DNA from: Planctomycetia bacterium
Lineage (GTDB): Bacteria > Planctomycetota > Brocadiia > Brocadiales > Brocadiaceae
Length of the DNA: 64,000 nt
Assembly (NCBI GenBank): GCA_015075005.1
Contig: JABTVC010000001.1
Location: 930,001-994,000, forward strand
Direction of reading: 5' to 3'
Below are positions 1-9,288 of this stretch, in pieces. The notes beneath the pieces were generated by a model. It did not search any database and was not told the DNA's origin. It saw only the letters and a list, made by a program, of their open reading frames with translations. Numbering within the stretch: the first letter of the stretch is position 1; the number at the start of each line of letters is the position of its first letter. Made by a program: the position numbers and the translations under genes.

Positions 1-611
<611 letters not shown>

Positions 612-615
<4 letters not shown>

Positions 616-1538
616 TTTGCACCTCCATTAAGAAGCCTTATATTCACTATTCCCCTCCCAATGGTTGTGTCTCCCCCAAATTGGGCCCTGTTGCCATTAA
701 GTTTAGCTATAAAGGACATTATGTCTTTGGCATTTTTTAAACCATTGGGTCTGTTCGCCTCATCCTTAAACGGATCATTCGCCATTACTACCGAATAAAG
801 AAGGGTATCAGGGGTCAATGTTTCTTCATAGAATAGTGCGCCGGAAGCGGCTGTTTTCGTGTCATTGTTTATTTTTATCCTTGCCTGAACTTCGGTAGAA
901 AGTTTTACAAAATCCTTAAAGGCATCTTCAGGAAGGATAAGTAAGTCCGTTTTAATCTTTTTTTCCCAGAATTGATATTCAGCGCCATTGGGAAAGGTGT
1001 TTTGCGATAACCATTCTGCAATAACCTTTACATCGTTGTTTGCCTGAAAATCAAATGCATATTCCTCAAGCAAGACCTTTCCATCCTCACATAAACCATT
1101 TTCCTGTACCCCTAAAACCTGGTCACCCTGTGGTTCCGTTGGAACATTCCAGTCTGCGTTTGCTTTTGCCATAGTTAAATCGCGCTTTAATCTGTTCAGG
1201 GCAAAGCAAGACGTTGTATAGGTAAACACGCCCATCATTGACCTTACCGGAAACAGGAGAAGCCTGCCGTCTGTGAATGTTGCAGCGCCAGCAAATGCTT
1301 CACCGCCTCCTCCAATGGTATCGGGGCCGAAAATCAAGTCTATCTTTTGTTTCTCAACGCCATTGTTTGCTTCAAACCAGTCTCTGACAGCGCCTTTGAT
1401 CCCCGATGCCTGAAGCACGGGATAGTCCGTATATTTTTCCCTCTGAATCGGCAGGTCTATTACGCCAAGGCTTGTGCCGCTCCCTGCGTGCAGTGATGTC
1501 TCTGTATAGATAAACATCAGACTTGCTTCTTTAAACAT
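612..1538 (-). CDS. cmr4: Cmr4, backbone RAMP protein (target RNA cleavage)
   Basis: About 308 residues. The start at 1538 is chosen because a GGAGG box lies just upstream (about 1546-1550) and the cmr3 stop overlaps this region; the longer open frame to 1568 lacks support. The N-terminus (FIYTETSLHAGSGTS followed by DLPIQREKYTDYPVL and SGIKGAVRDW) is the classic Cmr4/Csm3-type RAMP signature. The C-terminus carries a glycine-rich GGDTTIGRG segment. Cmr4 subunits form the crRNA-binding filament and cut target RNA at 6-nt intervals using a conserved Asp; the candidate Asp lies near the DLPIQREKYTDYP loop. The gene is intact, but it lies downstream of an insertion in cmr3, so its expression may be polar. 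Confidence 0.93.
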
Positions 1539-2345
1539 ATCAGTATCCTCCAATAATAGTAATTCCAAAACCTTCGTTTTGTTTTTCCGTTGAGATTGAT
1601 TTTAGCCAAAAGGTGTCAAATACTTCATCAATACTGCCACTTTTCAATTGAAAATAGAAGACGCTTCCTGCGGATACCGCCTTTTTCATATCTTTTGGCG
1701 CCTTCTTTACAAGGTCGAAGCCCCCGATATGGACTGGCTTTCCAAGTGCAGCGGATATAAGCTTAAGAGTAATATTATGTATAGTTCCCATGCCGCTTTC
1801 TGCGTCTATCCAGTCAGGCATCCAGCCTTTATTAAATATTGCAGGGGTTAGGAAAACTATCTTAAACTGTCCGGTGTCTTTTATCTTGTTTTTAACCTTT
1901 TCTTTATCAGGCAAAACAAATGAAGATTCCTGGTAAAATGCCGAGCGGTGGTCGCCTCCCAACCGCAGTAATCCTTCCGGAGGGAATTTTTCTACTCCAC
2001 CTAATTCAACTGCAAATCCAATATCTTTTGCGAACCTGAAATATTCCACACTATAAAGTGCGCCTGTCGGCGCCGCCTTTCTTGTTCTGTCCTTTTTAAT
2101 TCCAACCCTTTCATCTTTCTTGTATAGACGTTCGTTTTTCATAATCTCATCAGGAACGTTCCCGCAAAGATAAGCACTCATCGCTTGTAAAGAGAGAAAG
2201 CCGTTTACTTCCTCTATCGGGCTTTCCGTTTTTAACCACAGCGGAGCTAAAGAGGCAAAGGGGAAGTTGCAAATGATTTTATTATTAAGCGATTCATCCG
2301 GTTTTAAGAGGAATACGTTTTTTTTATCATTTCCCTTTATTTTTA

Positions 2346-3670
2346 GGTTCTTCTCCAAATTAGTTTGCAAAAGATAGTATAATTTTTAATGAAAAGTACC
2401 GTTCGTCATGAAATCCATGCTTTTCTTTTGATAACCTTGATCTTATTATTAACCCTTCGAGGTTTACTCGTGCCGTATGAATTTTATAGTCACAGTGATT
2501 CAAGATTCCATAGCTATGTTTCATAAGCATGTTTGCAAACTTATGCACAACAGAATGGTTTATCGTTTTCGCTAAAAGCACCATTCGTCAATGGCTTTTC
2601 TCGCCCACGTCCGTGAGGTATAAGTCCAAATATGTTTGAGTTTGTCTTTAAGAATCAGAACGGTATTTATTGTTTCATTGAGTGACAAGAGCTGTTTGAG
2701 ATGTTCCCGGTGTTTTTCCTGCGAATATTTCGTTTGTTTTTAACAAAGATATTTTGAACCCTTGAAGACGTCCTTGTCCTCTTTCGACGCTTTTTGGTAT
2801 TCAGCATTTCGTACCTTTGTCAATAACTTTACCAAAACCTGATACTACATGAAACAGGTCAAAGACTATCTTGACATGCGGCACATGCTTTTTACTGCAA
2901 GAATATAAGGGTCCACATATCCATGGCAATGGCCTCAAGAGACTGTCTTTCCTCCTCTGTCATACCGGCAAAGAAGGTTTCAGGGTTTCTTTTGTTCTTT
3001 CCTTACCCACCCAGACTACCCGACCACTCAGATGGTCCAGAACAACGGTCAAATAGCGCTGTCCCTTCTTAACAGAGATTTCGTCTACTGCCAGTATGCG
3101 AAGATGCTGATAGTCAGTCTGCGCGTATTGTCGTTCCAGAAAACTTATCGATTGCTTTTACTGTTTTCCAGTTCATTCCAAAATGTTTTGCAACTTCGGT
3201 AATGGTTAACATTTTACACAGTTCGTGAATATACGCTGCTAAACGATGCGTAACACGACTGTAAGGTTGAAAAACCTAAGTCTTCAACTACGATTCGATT
3301 GCATGACTCACAGGCTATCTTACGATACGAACAATTTATCCATACGCGAACGGAACCAAGATTCATATCCCGCAAAGCTCGTTTGTCGTGACGATAAATG
3401 CGCTGTGCTTGCTGCCACACACATGACATATTGGTGAAATCGTTCATCGGGCACTGCAGTAAGCTGGGATATCTCAGCATCAGAAAAACAGTTTGCTTTG
3501 TAATTCTTACCGCTGAAAAGGAAAATATGGTAATATACTTAACGTGGACATTGCTGGCTCTCCTGTAAATAAGTTATATATCGGTATATAGGAAACACCA
3601 AATGTCCACTCTTTTCAATGATTTAATGAAATTTCTCCTCAATTTCTATTGACTAATTTGGAGAAGAACC
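2346..3670 (-). mobile_element. ISL3-family insertion sequence, copy 1 (in cmr3)
   Basis: The 1325-bp element is bounded by perfect 19-bp terminal inverted repeats (GGTTCTTCTCCAAATTAGT at 2346-2364 and its complement at 3652-3670). It is flanked by an exact 8-bp direct repeat TATTTTTA at 2338-2345 and 3671-3678. The 8-bp duplication and the GGnTCTTC ends fit the ISL3 family. It is nearly identical to the copy at 53152-54489 but 13 bp shorter because of scattered small indels. Confidence 0.93.
2360..3551 (-). pseudogene. ISL3 transposase, frameshifted (copy 1)
   Basis: Fragments of an approximately 400-residue ISL3-type transposase are readable in several frames. An N-terminal zinc-finger part includes CVWQQAQRIYRHDKRALRDMNLG and a CESC pair; a C-terminal fragment (2360-2584) ends FSLKIILSFAN. 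Compared with copy 2, single bases are missing or added in many places, often in homopolymers. For example, the T run near 3281 that should read GFFQPY is two bases short. The N-terminal zinc-finger region is better preserved here than in copy 2. No functional product is expected from this copy as given. Confidence 0.85.
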
Positions 3671-3987
3671 TATTTTTACAACATCCTCTGGAACAGGAAA
3701 TATGGGATGAATAGCTCCATCTATTCGCCTGGCAATAAGGAAATTGTTAAGGGTAAGACTTCCATGTTCTGATGGAGTCCCAATTTCCTTTTTGATATTT
3801 CCAGGTACATTTCCGTCTTTAAAACTTTCATATTGAGGATACTTTTCGCTCAATATCTTTGAGCGTAAAGCGCCATAAAATGTAGATGGAGACGGCGGGA
3901 AGGCACCTCGTGCATAATGATCATCGCCTCCGGAAAATGGTTTTCCGTCTCTGAACATTAACACGTCGTTTGGTTCGATAAAAATCT

Positions 3988-6834
3988 TCATTGATTTTCT
4001 CTCCTTGCAAGGAAGGCGGAAATGTTAAGCAAACTGCTTATTTCTTCAAGTGATATTCCATTGTTCCTGAGTTTTAACAAATCCTTTATGATTTTTTCAG
4101 CGTTCACTTTTGGGAAATTATTATGCCTATGCCGTAATGCAATACGTTTTATCTCAAAACCTAATGCACCTTCCGGAAGCACCTGAAGTCCAAATATTTC
4201 CGCCTTGAAATCGTAGGCAAATTTAGGAGATATACCTTTATCATCAGCAAATGCCTCAATTAATGCTCCTAACACCGGAAGAACTTCAAAGTATCCATCA
4301 TTTGGATAATACCACTTTGCTCCAAAGGTCTCTGCGCCACCTGATCTTTTGTTAAGAGATATGCAAAAGGCATTTCTGCCGTATTCGTTTTTTGCCTTTT
4401 TCTCTGCATCCCTTGTCTCCTGAAGCGCCTTAGACAGGTCGTATGAGTGATGGACTATGGAAACACCCATGCTCGCGGTGGCGCTTGTGCCCATGGAATA
4501 TAAAAACCCGCCGGGGTTTTTGCTTGTCTTTAAACTAAGCGGGTATCCTTTTTCGTCAACCGGCACAAAACCGCTTCCGTTCTGAAAATCTATCTTTACA
4601 CCTCCAGCTTCATCATAGACAAGGCTACCAGAGAAATACGCCCTCAAACACCTCATAACGGCAGGCAGGTCTTTCAATGAAACAAAGACAAGGACGTCGT
4701 CTCCCCCTGCATAAATAAGCTTACCAAGATGATCACCTTCAACAATCTCCCTTACGATTTTTAAAGAAACATCCCTCAAAGCCTTACTTGTTGCAATGTG
4801 CAAAGAAGGGTTAAGGGGGCGTTTTTGCCTCAATAATTCCAGCCAATTTGCATCATCCTTTAGCTGCTTTCGAATTGCCGGGTGAAGAATCTTTTCTATT
4901 TCTGGCGCGTTTTCACCCGAAACCCATTTCCCCATATTGTCGCCATCCATCTGGATAATGGCATAGTATTTAGATGGTGAACCAAAATCTATTTTCAGTG
5001 CATTTTCTTTTACGATTTTTTTGAATTTGGTAAAAGAATCTCTCGTTTCTTTAAAAATCTGCTTAAAATCTTCTTCGTTCTTAAATCTATAACCATACTC
5101 TTTCCATAATGCTTCCTCATCAAGGCTTTCTTCATATAACCAATCACCTTCAAGTTTTGCAAAATCTTTGCACATGATATTACCTCTGCAAGCACCAAGA
5201 ACCATTAGGGGTGGTTCACCTAATGCTGTATTTCCAACAAGAGCCACCACTTTTTGTGTGTAGGCATGTGTTTCTACCAGTAATTCATTTATGTTATTTT
5301 TCTCAATAATCCTTAATTTAAAAGCTGCCGTCGCCATTGTACTGGTTGAAGGATATGAGGTGTTAATGCCAAAGCCATTTTTATTAAAATAATGCCTGCA
5401 TGCAAATCTCTTGGTCGCGCACACGGCACATAATCTTTCTGAAGGCTTTATATCCTGGAATTCACTTCTGAGCCTCTCTTTCCAAAAACCTGCAAGCGCC
5501 CCATATTCTTTACAATTTTGGTTATTGTATTGTTCAGGATGTACAGGTTCTCTTATCCCGCATATAGTGCATTTGTAATGCGGCTCTGATTGTTGAGAAA
5601 AGTCCCGGATAGTCTTTCTGCTCCCGTGCGCCTTTTCAAGAAATCGGTACAACTGTCCATACACCGTGCCAATATTAGGACCAAAACCTTTTGTCTCATA
5701 TTCTTTTAAAAGTTTTTCAAAGTCCTTTAGAAGATCGTTGCCCAAAAAAGTTTTATATGTATCAATAAAACACTTATAATCATTTTTTTTGCCTATAGGC
5801 AGTATTGACCAGTAAGCCTGTAAAAAGTCTCTGGTTTGCCTGTTCCAGATTTCTTCCCAAATGGCATCGTTTTTTAATTCGTTCAAGGAATTTTCGATCT
5901 CGTTTTTTACTGCAAAACATATCTCAGTAAAAACACGTTTTACCGCATCTTCAGCCTTTCTGGCAACGTGTTCGGCATTATCTTTCGGAATAATGGCAAG
6001 CAACCGGTTAGGCAAAGTAGGGGAAGACAGGGATTCTCCGCCAGGCTTTTCAATAAATTCCAATCCCCTTTCTCTCAGCCAGAGGTTACAAAAGGGTTGC
6101 CCCATCAAGTCGGGAAAGATGATAGAATCCGGTCCCATTTCCTCTGAAATTGTCTTCATTGCCGTCCACGATATATATGAAAGCATATAGCTCCCTGCCC
6201 ATAAATCCTGGGTCTTCCGTGCCATTGCAATAAAATCCTGTATCGGCCCGATGGAAAACAACAAGAGTGACGGCTCCGGCAAAGCGCCTGAAATGGCGGC
6301 GGTCACCCTTCTATGCTCCCAGATGGAGTGGTCGGGGATGCGCGTATCTGCCGGTAGAAGCTCCCATAATTGACCAAGGGCTGATTTCCCGGATTCTTTT
6401 TCTTTAACTTTAATGATTTCATACAACTCAGCCCATAGGGAGAGGTATCTTGATTCTAAATCAGGATATTTTAAAGCAATCTCTTTTATGGCTTCCTCAA
6501 CATTATCCATTACCAGTTTATAATCAATCCCTGTAATAGCAGACGTGGCAGATGGTGGAATCTTAAATTCCTTTCCGGACAAAGGATGAACAACAACGGG
6601 TTCTTTTGAAAAATCGGCCTTTGCTTCGATATCCTTAGGGAAATTTATCCTGTCGGATGCAGAGGCAATATGGTCGGCGTCTTTTGTTTCATTGGTTATC
6701 GACGCGCTGACTTCAATAATCCTCATCAGTTTCGAAGCCCTCTCTTCATGACCCTCTTTGCCAAGGATTAAAGCCTTTTCTGGCGGGTCATGGAGAAGCG
6801 CCTGGATTTTTTTGATAAGTAGATTTTTATCCAT
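3988..6834 (-). CDS. cmr2: Cmr2/Cas10, type III-B signature protein with GGDD palm domain
   Basis: 948 residues, full length for Cmr2. Near the N-terminus is a degenerate HD-like segment (LLHDPP around residues 13-17, later ADHIASASDR). A zinc-finger region has CTIC near residue 421 and CAVC near 468, and the second palm domain carries YAGGDDVLVF with GGDD at about 710-713. GGDD is the known active site for cyclic oligoadenylate synthesis, so second-messenger signalling is possible in principle. No CARF-domain effector (Csm6, Csx1 or Can1) is visible in the window. The start has a good GGAGG box. The gene follows cmr1 after 21 bp and overlaps cmr3 by 4 bp. The reading frame is intact, unlike those of its two neighbours. 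Confidence 0.95.
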   Translation of the reverse strand: MDKNLLIKKIQALLHDPPEKALILGKEGHEERASKLMRIIEVSASITNETKDADHIASASDRINFPKDIEAKADFSKEPVVVHPLSGKEFKIPPSATSAITGIDYKLVMDNVEEAIKEIALKYPDLESRYLSLWAELYEIIKVKEKESGKSALGQLWELLPADTRIPDHSIWEHRRVTAAISGALPEPSLLLFSIGPIQDFIAMARKTQDLWAGSYMLSYISWTAMKTISEEMGPDSIIFPDLMGQPFCNLWLRERGLEFIEKPGGESLSSPTLPNRLLAIIPKDNAEHVARKAEDAVKRVFTEICFAVKNEIENSLNELKNDAIWEEIWNRQTRDFLQAYWSILPIGKKNDYKCFIDTYKTFLGNDLLKDFEKLLKEYETKGFGPNIGTVYGQLYRFLEKAHGSRKTIRDFSQQSEPHYKCTICGIREPVHPEQYNNQNCKEYGALAGFWKERLRSEFQDIKPSERLCAVCATKRFACRHYFNKNGFGINTSYPSTSTMATAAFKLRIIEKNNINELLVETHAYTQKVVALVGNTALGEPPLMVLGACRGNIMCKDFAKLEGDWLYEESLDEEALWKEYGYRFKNEEDFKQIFKETRDSFTKFKKIVKENALKIDFGSPSKYYAIIQMDGDNMGKWVSGENAPEIEKILHPAIRKQLKDDANWLELLRQKRPLNPSLHIATSKALRDVSLKIVREIVEGDHLGKLIYAGGDDVLVFVSLKDLPAVMRCLRAYFSGSLVYDEAGGVKIDFQNGSGFVPVDEKGYPLSLKTSKNPGGFLYSMGTSATASMGVSIVHHSYDLSKALQETRDAEKKAKNEYGRNAFCISLNKRSGGAETFGAKWYYPNDGYFEVLPVLGALIEAFADDKGISPKFAYDFKAEIFGLQVLPEGALGFEIKRIALRHRHNNFPKVNAEKIIKDLLKLRNNGISLEEISSLLNISAFLARRENQ

Positions 6835-6855
6835 TAAATCCTCCGTTATCTTAAT

Positions 6856-7886
6856 TTACAGGACTAATTCCATTTCGCTGGTAAGATACTCATTAAATTC
6901 AGTACAAACATTGTTAAAATCATTGTCCACTTTATAGTGATTTATCTTATTTTTATTTCTATCTGAATCTAATCCATCGCAATACCTTTTTGAAGGAAGA
7001 TACAAAACATACGGTCGATATTTTCCTGATTCCCTATTTATTTTATAAAATATGGCTTAGCATGTCTTTCAAGAATTGAGTGAGTAATCTTTTTTCTACT
7101 ATTGGTGCTCTTTATGTATTGACGTTTTCAAACGAATGTCTTTTTCCAGCTTTGACCTGATTTGTTTGTAAAGTATACCAATATTTGCTAAGGCTTTATC
7201 CACGAATCAAAATAATCCTTTGACCCAAAACCTTTGGTTTGATCTGAAAAGGAAAATAAGACTGCACACCAACCCTCTTTATCAATTTTGCAAGGTTGTC
7301 GATTTTATAAGGGACATCTACAGAAAAATCATTCTTGATAGTCTCAAATACTCTGGTTTTGTTCAATATATCGAAACCTTCGAAACCATTTCTATGCCTG
7401 GAACCCAATACCGCCAAACAGGCTAAACACATAAAACGTCTTTAATATTTCTTTCCTACACGCTTCATTAAAATGTTTAGTATTACGTTAAATTTTGTAT
7501 TTTGTGGAATATAATCCCTGACGAAGACATTGCCCTGTCCTTTTTCATAGAATATGTTCCATAGGCTAAATATTCAGGATATTAATTTTAAAAGTCTTTC
7601 CTTCTATTGGAACGGGATGATTATGAAGCTTATTCCTTGTTGGTTTAAAAGGCTCGTGCTTTATCTGAATCGAAAAACTTCCGCCACGATCAATACTCCC
7701 AAATATTCCAGCATCTTTATCGCGCAGTTTACTTAAATCGCTTTGAGCCTGAAGCGCACGCCACCAATAACGCAGAAGTCCTTTTAAAGAGGCTGGCCGT
7801 AACTCTGCTGTTTTTCCGTCGGCTCCTGCAAGAAACATCGGAGTTACAGTCTCTATTTCAAAACAGACTTTTTCTATTTTTGCCAT
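6856..7886 (-). pseudogene. cmr1: cmr1 with several frameshifts
   Basis: The start (ATG at 7884-7886, AAGGAGAG upstream) reads MAKIEKVCFEIETVTPMFLAGADG and then LRPASLKGLLRYWWRAL, a textbook Cmr1 N-terminus. After about 100 residues the frame is lost. Continuations are readable in other frames: EKGQGNVFVRDYIPQNTKF near 7475-7540, LACLAVLGSRHRNGFEGF near 7375-7430, a KALANIGILYKQI stretch near 7160-7200, and RESGKYRPYVLYLPSKRYC with the C-terminus ending at 6856. At least four frame changes are needed. Cmr1 caps the effector near the crRNA 3' end. This is either a decayed gene or a stretch of low-quality sequence. It ends 21 bp before cas10. Confidence 0.85.
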
Positions 7887-7966
7887 TTCCAATCTCTCCT
7901 TCCAATATCATGCAACAGCGCTGCAAGCACTACCGTCTGATATTCCCTTTTCTGTTTTTCATCCAT
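7874..7966 (-). pseudogene. Remnant N-terminus of a second Cas10 (Csm1-like HD start)
   Basis: A 30-codon frame with a strong GGAGG box reads MDEKQKREYQTVVLAALLHD and then IG. This resembles the start of the HD domain of Csm1-type Cas10 (type III-A/D), where LAALLHDIGKF is typical. It breaks off after IGRRDWKWQK and runs into the cmr1 start. The upstream repeat unit carries a second copy of the MDEKQK start at about 8577. It may be the scar of a deleted csm1, or a leader peptide coupled to cmr1. The identification rests on one short motif. Confidence 0.45.
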
Positions 7967-7987
7967 TTTTAACCTCCATGATTATAA

Positions 7988-8107
7988 TAGTGCCAGTGTC
8001 AGTAAACACACCACTTTCATTCGACGGATCCTTCGACAATCTCAGGACTAAGGCTCATGACGTAGTCTTGGCTAAGGGGAATCGGCTACGGACACACATC
8101 ACGACAA
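7988..8107. repeat. Direct repeat A (about 120 bp)
   Basis: This block (starting TAGTGCCAGTGTCAGTAAAC) recurs in the same orientation at 8608-8736 with scattered mismatches. It contains a TTCGACAANCTCAGGACNAAGG segment of the kind common in dispersed intergenic repeats. Both copies are followed, in the minus direction, by a gene 3' end and preceded by a ribosome site plus an MDEKQK start, so a larger unit was probably duplicated. Confidence 0.8.
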
Positions 8108-8422
8108 ATTAAGTCTTATCCCTGTTCTCTTTATCTCCTCAATCAGCATCCCTCCATCGTAAAAATCTTCTGGACGGAAGGGAATTGGTTCTATTCGGCT
8201 GTCTATCTTTCTCCTCAGTGGCACTATCTTTCTGCGATCTTCAAATCTGTCTCCTGTAAAATCAGGTGAAACCAACGCAACGTCGATATCGCTCCATTCC
8301 TTCGCCGTTCCTTTCACAAAAGACCCAAAAATGATTGCCTCTCGTATCTTGATGCCGTTTTTTTTCAATTCCTCAATATATCTTTTGACTATTTCTATGA
8401 TTGAATCTGTCGCAATAGCCAT
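8099..8422 (-). CDS. Minimal nucleotidyltransferase (MNT, MntA-like antitoxin)
   Basis: 107 residues with the nucleotidyltransferase signature FGSFVKGTAKEWSDIDVALV (GSxxxG...SDID) at about residues 32-51. MNT proteins of this kind are usually encoded next to a HEPN protein and act by AMPylating or otherwise neutralising the HEPN ribonuclease. Its start overlaps the end of a HEPN-like C-terminal fragment (8395-8556). That partner is truncated, so the module is probably no longer a working toxin-antitoxin pair. The 3' end lies inside direct repeat A. Confidence 0.8.
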   Translation of the reverse strand: MAIATDSIIEIVKRYIEELKKNGIKIREAIIFGSFVKGTAKEWSDIDVALVSPDFTGDRFEDRRKIVPLRRKIDSRIEPIPFRPEDFYDGGMLIEEIKRTGIRLNLS

Positions 8423-8556
8423 TCCTTCATCTCCTTGATCTTGATTAGATACCTTTCAGCAAAATCCCTTGTGCATTTCTTTTTAAAAGAGAATTTTTCA
8501 TCGGGGTACCTTGCTTCTATATTAAAATCAGTAACTGTTTCAAGCCAGTATTGAAC
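8395..8556 (-). pseudogene. HEPN-domain protein, C-terminal fragment
   Basis: The open frame reads VQYWLETVTDFNIEARYPDE, then a KKKCTRDFAERYL stretch, and ends in WLLRQIQS, like the C-terminus of bacterial HEPN (PF05168-type) proteins. It overlaps the MNT gene by 28 bp, the normal arrangement of a HEPN-MNT pair. Upstream it is cut off: an unrelated MDEKQKK start preceded by a GGAGG box abuts it out of frame. The catalytic RxxxxxH region expected in an intact HEPN protein is therefore missing. Confidence 0.65.
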
Positions 8557-8607
8557 ACTTTTTTCTGTTTTTCGTCCATAAATTCCTCCTGTATCAGTGA
8601 TCAGTGT

Positions 8608-8736
8608 ATAGTGCCAGTGTCAGTAAACACACCCCTTTCATTCGACAGATCCTTCGACAAGCTCAGGACGAAGGCTCATGACGTGGTCTTGATTAAGGGG
8701 AATCGGACACGCTCAACGGACACGTCTCACGAAAAA
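8608..8736. repeat. Direct repeat B (about 120 bp)
   Basis: Second copy of the repeat at 7988-8107, in the same orientation. It starts with the same TAGTGCCAGTGTCAGTAAAC and contains TTCGACAAGCTCAGGACGAAGG and CTCATGACGTGGTCTTG. In the minus direction it is followed by the GGAGGAATTTATGGACG start that resembles the MDEKQK start next to copy A. Its far end covers the stop of the 54-residue gene at 8727-8891. Confidence 0.8.
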
Positions 8737-8891
8737 AGCCTTTCCCCTATCCTCTTTGCCTTTTCTGGCATGGCCTTGTAAAAGAATTCCATCTGCGCCT
8801 CAAGCCACATGAGCTTTTCTCTGACTGATTTATTTCGATATTCCTCTATTTGCTCTTTTGTTTTATAGTAGAGCATGGGTGTATTACTCAT
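8727..8891 (-). CDS. Small hypothetical protein coupled to a nucleotidyltransferase-like fragment
   Basis: A 54-residue frame begins MSNTPMLYYKTKEQIEEYRN and continues KLMWLEAQMEFFYKAMPEKA. It is charged, predicted helical, and without a signal peptide or cysteines. Its ATG overlaps the stop of the upstream frame (gATGAGTAA), so translation is probably coupled. Such small helical proteins often follow nucleotidyltransferase-like genes, but I do not recognise a named family. Confidence 0.55.
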   Translation of the reverse strand: MSNTPMLYYKTKEQIEEYRNKSVREKLMWLEAQMEFFYKAMPEKAKRIGERLFS

Positions 8892-9060
8892 CCTTCCACT
8901 TCTTTTCTATCTTTTTGAGATAAAACACGTCAGCAATGTCCTGAGGTCTGCCAGCCTTCTCTTTAATCCACACGTCTCTCTTTTTCTTGTTAGCAAAGTC
9001 TTCAAGCTTTACAGGAACTTTTGGTTTAAAATTAAGTTTTCCAGGGGCTTTACCCCTGGC
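8884..9060 (-). pseudogene. C-terminal fragment of a nucleotidyltransferase-like protein
   Basis: The frame ends with KEKAGRPQDIADVFYLKKIE followed by KKWKDE. The GRPQDIADV...L motif is typical of the C-terminus of stand-alone nucleotidyltransferases (AbiEii or DUF6036-like). Upstream of about 9060 the sequence becomes a low-complexity intergenic repeat (including a GCCAGGGGTAAAGCCCCTGG palindrome), so the N-terminal catalytic part is missing. It overlaps the following 54-residue gene. Confidence 0.55.
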
Positions 9061-9136
9061 TATTAGCTGTCTGCCCTCCGGGCATTTTATGAAACGTAAT
9101 CTCCGTGGCCTCTGTGGTATTAAAATACGTAATAGC

Positions 9137-9288
9137 TTACCGCAAAGGCGCAAAGGGCGCTAAGTTTCAAAGGTTATTAACGATTCTCTTAATTCCGTCT
9201 TTTCGTATTGGAACATTGATAATTCGTCCTCTTTTTTTGCTACTTTCATCCCTCTTTGCGCTTTTCGTTCTTAGCGTCTTTGCGGTGA
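9137..9288. repeat. Inverted-repeat pair, possible MITE-like element
   Basis: The left end (TACCGCAAAGGCGCAAAGGG at 9138) and the complement of the right end (CACCGCAAAGACGCTAAGAA, right end at 9250-9288) are similar and face each other across about 100 bp. The right end supplies the last codons and stop of cas6 (SPQRR). No transposase is inside. It could be a small non-autonomous element or two copies of a dispersed intergenic repeat. Confidence 0.45.

Larger units (their letters stand above)
1540..3991 (-). pseudogene. cmr3: cmr3 interrupted by an ISL3-type insertion
   Basis: The gene is in two parts. The N-terminal part (3671-3991, 107 codons) begins MKIFIEPNDVLMFRDGKPF, the hallmark Cmr3 start with the DGKPF motif. 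The C-terminal part (1540-2337, 266 codons) ends GFGITIIGGY. Removing the element at 2346-3670 and one copy of the 8-bp duplication joins VVKI to KGNDKKN in frame and gives a 372-residue protein, a normal Cmr3 length. Cmr3 binds the crRNA 5' handle and contacts Cas10. The start overlaps the cas10 stop by 4 bp (ATGA). As it stands, the product would stop after 112 residues, a few codons into the element. Confidence 0.92.
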
